In this document: piece by piece, positions 55,292 through 63,771 of the stretch
How the letters are laid out: each line of letters opens with the position of its first letter
Numbering within the stretch: position 1 is the stretch's first letter
Virus record (IMG/VR): IMGVR_UViG_3300042894_005140
Span: 1-64,000 of that record
Strand: one strand, 5' to 3'
Origin: a virus
Length of the DNA: 64,000 bases
The notes under the pieces: model-generated
What the model was told of the DNA's origin: nothing
The model's input: only the letters and a program-made list of their open reading frames with translations
Databases searched by the model: none
Made by a program: the position numbers and the translations under genes

Positions 55292-57148
55292 TTACACTAT
55301 TTCACAAGCACCTCCAGCACAAGCTGCTTGATCCATCAATGCTGTGTTATCAGTCATCTCAATTACTTTGGATAAATCTACTTGATGTAATGATTTTACT
55401 GCCTCATTAAATTGTTCCTCAGTAATTGTTTCATAAGGAGCTTGCTTATAAGTACCTAAATCTTCAGGTAAGAATGAAAGTGCGGTAAAGTATTCTTTGT
55501 TTTCATAAAGCCATTCTCCAACAGTACCCCATTCATCTTGTTTAATAGTTACTGTAGCTGATACGTTGTGCATATTAGCACCTTTTCTATGACCTGGTTT
55601 GATCCAATTTTTATTAATTGTTTTAATGCGTTCTAACATATCCATAGCTGATTCTTTACGTGTGATTGAACCTTCTGGAGCACGTTGAGGAACAGAAACA
55701 ATTGATTGTAATGTTGGTTTAAAGAAATCATCTTCCAACATTTCAGGATGGTACATACTTAAGTAAGCATAAAGTGCTTCATTTTTACCTAAACGAATAC
55801 GGCGAATATAATAATCATCATGCCAAGCGTGAATGCCTGAACTTGTACCTAGTACTAATGAAGTGGTACCTGAAGGTTTAACTGTAGTGACACGAGCTGC
55901 TTTATTAATACCTAATACTTTAGCTAAACGTTCATTTTCATCACATGCTACCTTAGCTGCTTCTTTCATATTTAATTTAAATACAGCCCCTGAAGCAATA
56001 CCTGTCATTCCAATACCTAACAATGCTTCTTTTTCAGTTGTTTTTCTCCAAACATCTCTCAAATAATGAAAGTCAGTATATGAGGCTTGTAGTGTACCAA
56101 TAAATGCTGCTGCTTTAGCTCTTGAGTTATATTCTTCTTGTGTTTCAATATCTGAAGCATTAATTTCGCACAAGTTACAGAATTGATTAGCTTTCAAGTT
56201 AATTTCAGCGCATGGGTTAGTACCAGCATCTTTATCATTTGTAAATAAGAAACCTGGTTCACCACTGTTAGATGCTTCAATTTTACCCCACAAGTTCATA
56301 AATGTTTCTTTATCAATCATGTTACGAAGTAATACTGCTGAGTTATTAGCACGGCCACGTTGTGGATTATTTTCCCACCAGTTACCAAACTTACAAGTTA
56401 ACATATTCTCATCATGTAGGTTAAATAAAGCAATTAAAGCAGCCCTACGAATACCTCCGGATAACACAGCATCAGCTAAGTGACAAATAATGTCATGACA
56501 TTCTACTGTTGTTAATTTTTCACCATCTTGTTTACGGTCTAAAATAGCTTGCATATGAATTAAAGCAATTTTCAATGGTTCAGGACCTGGTGCTTTACCA
56601 CCTACTGTAATCAATGAAGCACCTTTAGCTCTAATGTCTCTAAAGTCAAATAGAGGAGCAGTTGATGTGTAACCAAAATAAGCTTTAGTCAACATACGAA
56701 CAGCATCAGCCCATCCTTCAATAGAATCACCTACTAGATAACGCTTTGATTTCAAAGGTTTTCTAATTTCAGGTAATTGTTCTACATGGTGGGTTTGAAC
56801 TGAGTATCCAACTCCACAACCTGAAAGTAACAAAAACATAATTTCAGAAAATGCTCTGTAATCATCAATTGGTAAATATGAACAGTTAAAAATACGAGCG
56901 TTGTTTATTTCAATAGGCTTACCAGCAAATTGCATTGAACGCATAGATGGTAGTACTTTTTTGTCATAAACAAACTTGTAAGCGGCTTCAATTTCTTCAG
57001 CCAATTCAGGAAATTTCTTCAAGTGCATTTCCTTGTTTCGAGTTACTAGCTCGTCCCATGTCTCTCTCCTGTTTTTGTCAGGTACGAATTTCGCGTATTT
57101 GAGGTGGGTAGTGATTTCAGACAAAATTTGTGATTCTGTAGTTAACAT
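55292..57148 (-). CDS. nrdJ: class II (adenosylcobalamin-dependent) ribonucleotide reductase
   Basis: 618 aa. LPSMRSMQFAG, NCSYLPIDD, LLSGCGVGYS, GTNPCAEINL (active-site Cys motif) and PSGTTSLVLG are RNR core elements. The tail CAGGACEIV carries the redox C-x3-C. No NrdB partner was seen, and the layout resembles monomeric class II enzymes. It would supply dNTPs without oxygen, using B12, with a thioredoxin as reductant; two are encoded in the window. Confidence 0.88.
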   Translation of the reverse strand: MLTTESQILSEITTHLKYAKFVPDKNRRETWDELVTRNKEMHLKKFPELAEEIEAAYKFVYDKKVLPSMRSMQFAGKPIEINNARIFNCSYLPIDDYRAFSEIMFLLLSGCGVGYSVQTHHVEQLPEIRKPLKSKRYLVGDSIEGWADAVRMLTKAYFGYTSTAPLFDFRDIRAKGASLITVGGKAPGPEPLKIALIHMQAILDRKQDGEKLTTVECHDIICHLADAVLSGGIRRAALIALFNLHDENMLTCKFGNWWENNPQRGRANNSAVLLRNMIDKETFMNLWGKIEASNSGEPGFLFTNDKDAGTNPCAEINLKANQFCNLCEINASDIETQEEYNSRAKAAAFIGTLQASYTDFHYLRDVWRKTTEKEALLGIGMTGIASGAVFKLNMKEAAKVACDENERLAKVLGINKAARVTTVKPSGTTSLVLGTSSGIHAWHDDYYIRRIRLGKNEALYAYLSMYHPEMLEDDFFKPTLQSIVSVPQRAPEGSITRKESAMDMLERIKTINKNWIKPGHRKGANMHNVSATVTIKQDEWGTVGEWLYENKEYFTALSFLPEDLGTYKQAPYETITEEQFNEAVKSLHQVDLSKVIEMTDNTALMDQAACAGGACEIV

Positions 57149-57166
57149 TGTTTTTTTAATAATTTT

Positions 57167-58528
57167 TTAGTTAGATAGTTCGAAAAATCTTTGTTTAATA
57201 AGTGCCTTGTCTGATGAATCTATACCTCCAAAAGTATTAGATTTTTGTGGTGAAGATGATTCTTCGTCTTCTTCTAAATAGGATGATACCTCAAAATGCC
57301 CTGTTGAGGTATCTACTTTGACAGAATAGGTCATACCGTCCATTCCGTATCGATTTTTCATAATGTGAAATCTTCCTGTCCCATTTACTTTATCTTGACG
57401 TTTCCTTGATAAGGATATAGCAACATCAGTAACCATCATTTTATCATAGCTACCTGCTGCTTTATCACCCTCAATAATATCATCTTTTGCACCAGCGCGG
57501 TTTACTTGAGATACACTCCAAATAGGTAGATTTAATTCTCTAGCAAGACCCTTAGTACTAATATAAATATCATCTATTTCATCCTTACGCTCACGATTAT
57601 TTTTCTTTGAACGAAGAAGATCTACATAGTCAATAATAATTAGGTCTGGTTTAAAATCTAGATCAATACATTTTTTAATATGTGATTCAATAGTTGATAT
57701 AGATGCTTTGCCGGTTGGATATTCTTTAATAATCAATTGACCTTCCAACTGATTGACTACATCTTCAATTTTAGTTTTATATTTTGTAATATCTTGAACT
57801 GATATGTTAGTGAAGAAAGCGTCATATCTTCGTCCTACATAATCAGCTCCTAATTCTAAAGTATAATGTAAAACATTATAACCTAACTTAACAGCATAAC
57901 CACCTAAAGCAACTAGTGACCAAGATTTACCACCACCTGGACTACCAAATATTAATCCGAAGTCACCATTACCTAAGCCACCTTGAAGTAGTTCATTAAA
58001 TGATTCCCAAGGTGTAGGAACAATTTTTCTATGGTCTTCTCTATATCTTGATTCAACATCTTTATTATATTCATGACCCATATTTTTGTCTCCACCTGCT
58101 TTAAGTGCATTGTCAATCATTGATCTAATTGAATCATAATCTCCAGCATTAAGAAAATCTACACTTGTTAACAATGCTTTTTTAAGCTGTTGGTTTTTAC
58201 AAAAATTAGAAAATTCTTCCTCAACATACTTAAGATCTTCATCTGATGCTTTATATGCTTCTCTTAATTGTTCTTTAATAGATACTTGTAAAACTTCATT
58301 ATCAATTTTTTTAAGTTCTACTTTAAGAACATCCATACTTGGAGTAGTATGATATTTTTGATAATATTTTAGGATTTCTTTAATAATCCAACGGTGTGCT
58401 GTGTTGTCAAAGTATTCTTCACTTAACACATCTTGAATGTTCAATAGAAATTCTTTATGTGTTAAAAGTGAAGACAGTACTTTAACCTGGAATCCTATTC
58501 CGTATTGTGAAAGATTTTGTAATGTCAT
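57167..58528 (-). CDS. replicative DNA helicase, DnaB/gp41-like
   Basis: 453 aa. N-terminal helical domain (1-110), then a RecA core: Walker A FGSPGGGKSWS (194-204), DLIIIDYVDLLRS Walker B and WSVSQVNR. A Ser-rich C-terminal tail follows. It would unwind DNA for the family B polymerase. The gene lies between the RNR and exonuclease genes on one unit. Confidence 0.9.
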   Translation of the reverse strand: MTLQNLSQYGIGFQVKVLSSLLTHKEFLLNIQDVLSEEYFDNTAHRWIIKEILKYYQKYHTTPSMDVLKVELKKIDNEVLQVSIKEQLREAYKASDEDLKYVEEEFSNFCKNQQLKKALLTSVDFLNAGDYDSIRSMIDNALKAGGDKNMGHEYNKDVESRYREDHRKIVPTPWESFNELLQGGLGNGDFGLIFGSPGGGKSWSLVALGGYAVKLGYNVLHYTLELGADYVGRRYDAFFTNISVQDITKYKTKIEDVVNQLEGQLIIKEYPTGKASISTIESHIKKCIDLDFKPDLIIIDYVDLLRSKKNNRERKDEIDDIYISTKGLARELNLPIWSVSQVNRAGAKDDIIEGDKAAGSYDKMMVTDVAISLSRKRQDKVNGTGRFHIMKNRYGMDGMTYSVKVDTSTGHFEVSSYLEEDEESSSPQKSNTFGGIDSSDKALIKQRFFELSN

Positions 58529-58533
58529 ATAAC

Positions 58534-59571
58534 TTATTTTTTAAAACTGTTTATTACTTTAAATGTATTGGTAATTGTTAATTCAGGATCTTTCATTAGT
58601 TTATTTAATCCATCTTCATTATAAAGTAACATAAATGCTTTGGTATTCAAAGCTGGAGGTAATTCTTCTGAGAATTCTTCTAGGTATTGTTTTTCTACTT
58701 CATCAACTAGTGGTTTTCCTAAATCCATAATTTTATAATTATTTCTTAATCGATCCTCATCTTGAAGTACTCGAGCGTAAATAACATGCTCTTTTAATTT
58801 TGATTCGGCAATGCCCATTAAGTCATCAAAAGACAGAGGGCGTTCAAGTAATTCAGGAAACTTTTTAGTAACACCTTTTTTACCTAAACCTTTAATACCC
58901 TCTACTTTATCTGAATTATCACCTAACAGTGTTTTGTATAAAATAAAATTTTCAGCTAATACACCATAATTGCTCTTAATCATTTCTTTGGTATAAAATT
59001 CTTTTTCAGCTGGTCTATATACTGTTATTTTATTGTTTACTAATTGAATAAAATCTTGGTCATTAGATACAATGAATACCTTAGAACCATGTTTAGTAGA
59101 CAATATATCACTTAAATAGGCGATAATATCATCAGCTTCTACCTTATTCATACTAACTGTTTTAACAGGTAAGCATTTTAAATAATGAATTAACCTAACA
59201 GTTTGGTTAACCTTAGAATCATGTTCCTCTTCTAGTGAATCAAAAACGTCCCAGTTAGTGATTCGAACTAAGTTCCTACCTGATTTGTACTCAGGTAATA
59301 GATTCTTTCTGTTTATAGAAGAACCAGCTCCATCAAATACAACATATACAGAAGTTGGTTGTAATTGATTTACTAAGTAATTTAATGAGCGTAAAAAACC
59401 TCCTAGGCCACCAACATGCGCTCCATCTTGGTTAACCATCTTCATCATAGCAAAATTTCTAAAAAACAAATTCAACCCATCAATAAGCAATACTCGCTCA
59501 TGAGGGTTTGTTAGTACTTCATCTTCTTTGGTTACTTTGCCTAGAAGGTTTATCAAGTCGCTCTTTTTCAT
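58534..59571 (-). CDS. 5'-3' exonuclease / RNase H-like (FEN family)
   Basis: 345 aa from the ATG at 59571; longer versions run into the -7 box. VLLIDGLNLFFRNF, VYVVFDGAGSS, KVEADDIIAYL, FIVSNDQDFIQL and GDNSDKVEGIKGLGKKGV are the metal-binding and helix-hairpin-helix elements of the flap endonuclease family, as in T4 RNase H. It would remove Okazaki primers. Confidence 0.9.
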   Translation of the reverse strand: MKKSDLINLLGKVTKEDEVLTNPHERVLLIDGLNLFFRNFAMMKMVNQDGAHVGGLGGFLRSLNYLVNQLQPTSVYVVFDGAGSSINRKNLLPEYKSGRNLVRITNWDVFDSLEEEHDSKVNQTVRLIHYLKCLPVKTVSMNKVEADDIIAYLSDILSTKHGSKVFIVSNDQDFIQLVNNKITVYRPAEKEFYTKEMIKSNYGVLAENFILYKTLLGDNSDKVEGIKGLGKKGVTKKFPELLERPLSFDDLMGIAESKLKEHVIYARVLQDEDRLRNNYKIMDLGKPLVDEVEKQYLEEFSEELPPALNTKAFMLLYNEDGLNKLMKDPELTITNTFKVINSFKK

Positions 59572-59577
59572 GTTATT

Positions 59578-59609
59578 TAAATATAACAAATTTTCTTAAA
59601 TAGGCCAAA
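59578..59609 (-). promoter_or_regulatory. phage promoter, exonuclease-helicase-RNR unit
   Basis: TTTG-N20-TATATTTA, 6 nt before the ATG at 59571. Confidence 0.7.
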
Positions 59610-59610
59610 C

Positions 59611-60705
59611 TTATTCCCCATCCATTAAGTCTAGAGGAATATCTCTGGTTGATTCATTCCAATCTGATGAATCTTCGATTACTTCAAACTTTCCATCTCC
59701 TAGAATGTCTTTCCATTCCATAGAATGTGCTTTCTTGTAAGTATCAATTTCTTTTTTATCGTCCTGAATAAAACCATGAATAGTAGCGATTACAACACTT
59801 TTTGTTTGTAATCCTGTAACGTGGTTCTTATCACATGACACTTTAGTTCTTACAGCAAATTCTACTTCTTTACCGTCTTTAGTTGCTTTAATTTTACTTG
59901 TACCACTATTAGTAATGTTACCAAAAGTTAATACAATAGAAGCATCCAAAAACATAGTCTCACCATTTTTCATCTTCATTTTAGGTTGTGCCATAATATT
60001 TTCAGCTGGTGCAACCCAGATCTTATTAATAGCTACCATTGAATTAGTGAATGGTGCGTTTTCTTTTCTAGATAAAGGGAAACGTTGATTAATAAAGTTA
60101 CCAAATTGTTGAGACATAGCTCCTGCGTTCCACATAGGATTGTTTTTATTTGCTTCAACACTCATTTTACAAGGTATTGAACCAATTGAATCCCAGAAGA
60201 AACACAAGTCATAAGGCAAATTACCTTTTTTCTGTTCATCCAACAAATCAGCAATAAATTCAGCTACGTCTTCAATAGTACCTAACGATGATCTATCTTT
60301 ATAAATAAAGAATCCATCATGGTCAACTACTTCTCCTGTAGTTTCATCAACTACATCATTAAGTTGGAAACCCATTGTACGAGCGTGTTCCCAGGACCAT
60401 TTCATTTCAGTAATAATAAAAACAGGTAAGATACCCATTTTTTGAGCGCTAATTGCTAACTCAAGTAATGCTGTAGTCTTACCTGTATTACTGTGTCCTC
60501 TTAATAATGTGATGTGACCTACTGGAGCACCAGCTACAGAAATTGAATCTTGTAGTGCTTTTGAGAATGGGATCCATTTTTGTTCTTTAAACTTAACAGT
60601 TCCATTCAATAATTTCTTCTCCTTGAATTTCTCAAGGTTGAAGTTTGATTTAATCTCTGTAGAGATTGCTTCCGTTAGCGATTCGCTTTTTTTAGGTCTT
60701 GGCAT
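59611..60705 (-). CDS. RecA-like recombinase, UvsX-type
   Basis: 364 aa. Walker A LRGHSNTGKTT (68-78), FFWDSIGSIP Walker B, and an R/K-rich later segment fit the phage UvsX branch of RecA. The N-terminus is basic and the C-terminus acidic. Presumed to drive strand invasion and recombination-dependent replication, with the SSB gene directly upstream. Confidence 0.85.
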   Translation of the reverse strand: MPRPKKSESLTEAISTEIKSNFNLEKFKEKKLLNGTVKFKEQKWIPFSKALQDSISVAGAPVGHITLLRGHSNTGKTTALLELAISAQKMGILPVFIITEMKWSWEHARTMGFQLNDVVDETTGEVVDHDGFFIYKDRSSLGTIEDVAEFIADLLDEQKKGNLPYDLCFFWDSIGSIPCKMSVEANKNNPMWNAGAMSQQFGNFINQRFPLSRKENAPFTNSMVAINKIWVAPAENIMAQPKMKMKNGETMFLDASIVLTFGNITNSGTSKIKATKDGKEVEFAVRTKVSCDKNHVTGLQTKSVVIATIHGFIQDDKKEIDTYKKAHSMEWKDILGDGKFEVIEDSSDWNESTRDIPLDLMDGE

Positions 60706-60723
60706 AAAATAACTTTAATTTAA

Positions 60724-61563
60724 TTAGAACGGCAAATCATTACTTTCATCTTCGTCTTCAAACAAAGAATCAAATTGATCAGCTTTGTTGGCTTTAGGAG
60801 CCATAGGTGTTTTTAAAGCATAAGCTTTAACTGGAGCTACTTCTACTACTGCTTCTTCTTCATCCTCATCTACATCTCCAGAAGCATCTTCAGGTGACAA
60901 CCAATTTTGCAATACTTCTTTTAAAGCATCAAATTCCATTTTTCTTTGAATTTCTAACAATACGGGTTGTTCTTTAAGGAATGTCTGGATTAATGAAGCA
61001 TCAGAACTTAATGCAGTTGTTTTAGGTTTAATACGAATTGATGATTTAAGACCTTGACGACCACCAATGTCACCTTTAACTACATCAACGGTAAAGTCTC
61101 TACCATCATTGATGTCTGTGTAGTCTCCATAATCTTCATCTTCAGCAATACCTAAAAGTTGCATGTAAATTTCTTTACCAAATTCCCAAAGGCGTACTCC
61201 TTTTTCTTCCTCACCACGTACAATTACAGGAGCAAAAACTCTCATTTTTGGGTCTAATTTCTTAGCCAATACCCAGTTTTCACGATCATTGGTTTTACGA
61301 AGTTGAGCAGCAAATTCTACAATCGGGTCTTTTTCATCCCAGTTAGTTAAGGCGTAGATAGGAAATTTTGAAAATCCATAGTGAACAAAAACCTCTTGAA
61401 ATGGGTTTTTAGGATTCAATTTAGAAGGAACAATACGAATTTGGTACTTTCCTTCTTCTTTTGGTTTCCAGTAAACTTTTGAGTAATCAATTTTTTCTTT
61501 CTTGCCTGTGTTGTTCGTCGACTGTAATGAATTTAGTCGTTGTTTGATTGATGCAATATCCAT
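60724..61563 (-). CDS. single-stranded DNA-binding protein, gp32-like
   Basis: 279 aa. Basic N-terminus (DIASIKQRLNSLQS), an OB-fold-like core with KYQIRIVPSK and NWVLAKKLDPKMRVFAPVIVRG, and a long acidic tail ending DESNDLPF. This is the layout of T4-like phage SSBs. No cysteine is present, so the zinc site of T4 gp32 is absent. Confidence 0.8.
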   Translation of the reverse strand: MDIASIKQRLNSLQSTNNTGKKEKIDYSKVYWKPKEEGKYQIRIVPSKLNPKNPFQEVFVHYGFSKFPIYALTNWDEKDPIVEFAAQLRKTNDRENWVLAKKLDPKMRVFAPVIVRGEEEKGVRLWEFGKEIYMQLLGIAEDEDYGDYTDINDGRDFTVDVVKGDIGGRQGLKSSIRIKPKTTALSSDASLIQTFLKEQPVLLEIQRKMEFDALKEVLQNWLSPEDASGDVDEDEEEAVVEVAPVKAYALKTPMAPKANKADQFDSLFEDEDESNDLPF

Positions 61564-61589
61564 GATTTTTATTTATTAGTTTAATATCG

Positions 61590-61621
61590 GAAATATATGA
61601 ACGAGGTATTGTATAACCAAG
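61590..61621 (-). promoter_or_regulatory. phage promoter (divergent copy), SSB and UvsX unit
   Basis: CTTG-N20-TATATTTC, 26 nt before the ATG at 61563. Weaker match than the others. Confidence 0.5.
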
Positions 61622-61628
61622 TTAAGGT

Positions 61629-61649
61629 GGGCCCTCTTTTGAAGGGCCC
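61629..61649. terminator. GC-rich hairpin between SSB promoter and the 92-aa gene
   Basis: GGGCCCT / AGGGCCC with a 7-nt loop. On the plus strand it is followed by TATTTTATTTTT; on the minus strand by no U run. Probably ends the minus-strand 61668 gene, but could also stop antisense transcription. Confidence 0.55.
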
Positions 61650-61667
61650 GTATTTTATTTTTATTTA

Positions 61668-61946
61668 TTAATCTTCATCCTCTTCATCATTGTGTAGGAA
61701 TGCTTCAATAGCATCTCCTAATAATCCACCTTCTGTACCTAAATAATCGTCTATAATATCATCATCCGTAATATTTGCTTGATATAAATCTTTCATTACT
61801 TTAGCTACAGCATCATAAAACATGTCTCTAGCTTCCTGAGATACAGCACTATCCGGATCTTTAGCTTCTTTAGTTAAGCGAGATTGAGTGGTAATTTTAT
61901 TTTCTACTAACCACTGTTTAGCGTTAAAATTGTCTGCTTTTTTCAT
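61668..61946 (-). CDS. hypothetical acidic protein (92 aa)
   Basis: Starts at 61946 (MKKADNFNAKQWLVENK); the longer frame uses TTG in the -7 box. Helical, ending in a very acidic LHNDEEDED tail. Single-gene unit with its own promoter, before the SSB. Not recognised. Confidence 0.6.
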   Translation of the reverse strand: MKKADNFNAKQWLVENKITTQSRLTKEAKDPDSAVSQEARDMFYDAVAKVMKDLYQANITDDDIIDDYLGTEGGLLGDAIEAFLHNDEEDED

Positions 61947-61962
61947 GTTTATCAATATGTTA

Positions 61963-61994
61963 TAAATATAACAAAGAAATCCTAAATTGCCAAA
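61963..61994 (-). promoter_or_regulatory. phage promoter, 92-aa acidic protein
   Basis: TTTG-N20-TATATTTA, 16 nt before the ATG at 61946. Confidence 0.75.
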
Positions 61995-62002
61995 CCGGTT
62001 TT

Positions 62003-62461
62003 TTACAATTCAACAATCTTATAAACTTTTGTATTCAATTGTTTCAACTCATTATGGTTGGTTAACAAAATACAGTTTTTATAGTGCTGCCAGTTTACAC
62101 GGTAAGATGGGTCAACCACTCCTCCGTTTAACTTTTTTATCAAATCATTCAACGCATTAATAGTATAAAGCGTATTGGTTTCTTTTTTTCTATGTACTAA
62201 AATAGTATTCAATGGAATACCTTCTACATTACCCTGCTCTACATTATAAGTAATAACATATTCATCTGTACTTTTAACATACAAAACAAACATCTTATTA
62301 TACATAATAGAATAAGCTCTTGTCAGATCATTAATTAAATCATCTAAGCTTTCTAAAGTAGTAAATGTACAAAATAACTTATTATTCACGTCGCGTATGG
62401 TGGTTAAATCAAAATCGTATCCACTATACATATGTTTATCCTCTTGTAAAATCATAGTCAT
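62003..62461 (-). CDS. hypothetical protein (152 aa)
   Basis: Alpha/beta protein, Asn/Leu-rich. The start may be 62461 (overlapping the polymerase gene by 26 nt) or MYSGYDFDL at 62431 just after its stop. Not recognised. Its stop abuts the promoter of the next unit. Confidence 0.6.
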   Translation of the reverse strand: MTMILQEDKHMYSGYDFDLTTIRDVNNKLFCTFTTLESLDDLINDLTRAYSIMYNKMFVLYVKSTDEYVITYNVEQGNVEGIPLNTILVHRKKETNTLYTINALNDLIKKLNGGVVDPSYRVNWQHYKNCILLTNHNELKQLNTKVYKIVEL

Positions 62462-63725
62462 AACCTTTTTTAGTTTTTGTAATTAATTTATATTTTTCAA
62501 ATACTTTATTTATCTCAAGTTCAATACCTTCTTCCTTATCTCCTAGTTCAAACAAAAAACTATCATAAGTATATAACACTATCTTAGTTTTCTTACCCCT
62601 TAATAACTTATGTATATCCATTAATATCCTAGTATTAATAGCTGTTTCTATGTTTTGCAACATATAGTTAAAAAGTTTTTGTGGATTCATATTTTCCAGC
62701 TTATCCTTTTCAAAGCAATAACCTGAAATTGGTACAGTAACTTGACCGGAGTTATTAAACGCCTCCCAATTTATTGCTACAAATTCTTTTACTTTCTTAA
62801 AAAATTCCAGATGCTCATACTCTTTAAATACACCACCATAGAGTTGTTTAAAAGTGATTTCTTTTGCTTCTTGATAACTGGTTTGGTAGAGGTCTGCAAA
62901 CGCCTGGTGGACATCTGAAACGCCAAAATCATAGGTAAGTAAGCGACCGACAATAGTAGGATGATATGCGCTAATATCGAACTCAACAAATCCATGACTC
63001 GATATGTAGCTTCTCCTTGAGCCATCTTCTTTATTTATTGCTGCGAAATTAACACCATTAAAAGAGTTACTTGGTCTACGGGTTGTTGTAGCCAAATTGT
63101 AACTTGTGTAGATCCTATCATCTTGGATAGAATAAAATTCTTGATTGAGTTCATAGTGTTTATCAAATTCATATTTATCTATTTTTAATCCGTTTTTTTC
63201 AATACCAAAGAATGCTAATACTACCTTGCTGTTATAAAAATCAAACCAATCGGGTAGTTCCTTAGGTAAAACACTACGAACGTGACTATAAATATGTTCA
63301 CACTTCTCATAGTGCTTAGTTACCGGTATTAGTTTATTGGTTTCTTTATATGTAGGATATTTGGAGTAAAAGTAATTATATACTTTAGGTGGATCTTGTA
63401 TATACGGAGGAGTGAGTTGGGATAGGTCGCACAAGCATTTTAATGGAAAATAATATAATGCCTGTTTTTTATCTTGTACCCATACTCGTTCTATTTTTTG
63501 TAGTATAGCGTTTATTAACGTTTTATTAAGCGAGGCTGTTTCGCTATGCGAAACACATAACATATAGCCTTTAGTGTCGTTAAACGGCCTAATATAAACT
63601 AATGATATATTATTTAAGGCAGGATGAACATTATCATGGTAAGGAATAATTTCAACAAAAGCTTCCTTAATTACTTTTTGTTGTAATACCTCTAAATCTT
63701 TATCTGTCTCAATTAGCCAAAACAT
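62436..63725 (-). CDS. reduced family A DNA polymerase-like protein
   Basis: 429 aa. SYNLATTTRRPSNSF (208-222) resembles the T-G-R-x-S-S-x-x-P-N stretch of Pol I. FVEFDISAYHP (246-255, Asp250) is motif A, EAKEITFKQLYGG (286-298) resembles motif B, and YTYDSF (385-390, Asp388) stands where H-D-E is usual in motif C. No 3'-5' exonuclease motifs were seen; residues 1-190 are unassigned. It is a second polymerase beside the family B enzyme; role unknown (repair, primer handling or lesion bypass). Confidence 0.7.
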   Translation of the reverse strand: MFWLIETDKDLEVLQQKVIKEAFVEIIPYHDNVHPALNNISLVYIRPFNDTKGYMLCVSHSETASLNKTLINAILQKIERVWVQDKKQALYYFPLKCLCDLSQLTPPYIQDPPKVYNYFYSKYPTYKETNKLIPVTKHYEKCEHIYSHVRSVLPKELPDWFDFYNSKVVLAFFGIEKNGLKIDKYEFDKHYELNQEFYSIQDDRIYTSYNLATTTRRPSNSFNGVNFAAINKEDGSRRSYISSHGFVEFDISAYHPTIVGRLLTYDFGVSDVHQAFADLYQTSYQEAKEITFKQLYGGVFKEYEHLEFFKKVKEFVAINWEAFNNSGQVTVPISGYCFEKDKLENMNPQKLFNYMLQNIETAINTRILMDIHKLLRGKKTKIVLYTYDSFLFELGDKEEGIELEINKVFEKYKLITKTKKGYDYDFTRG

Positions 63726-63739
63726 AACCTTTATTGATA

Positions 63740-63771
63740 TTAATATAACATCAATATATTATACAACCAAA
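63740..63771 (-). promoter_or_regulatory. phage promoter, family A polymerase-like unit
   Basis: TTTG-N20-TATATTAA, 14 nt before the ATG at 63725. Confidence 0.7.
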
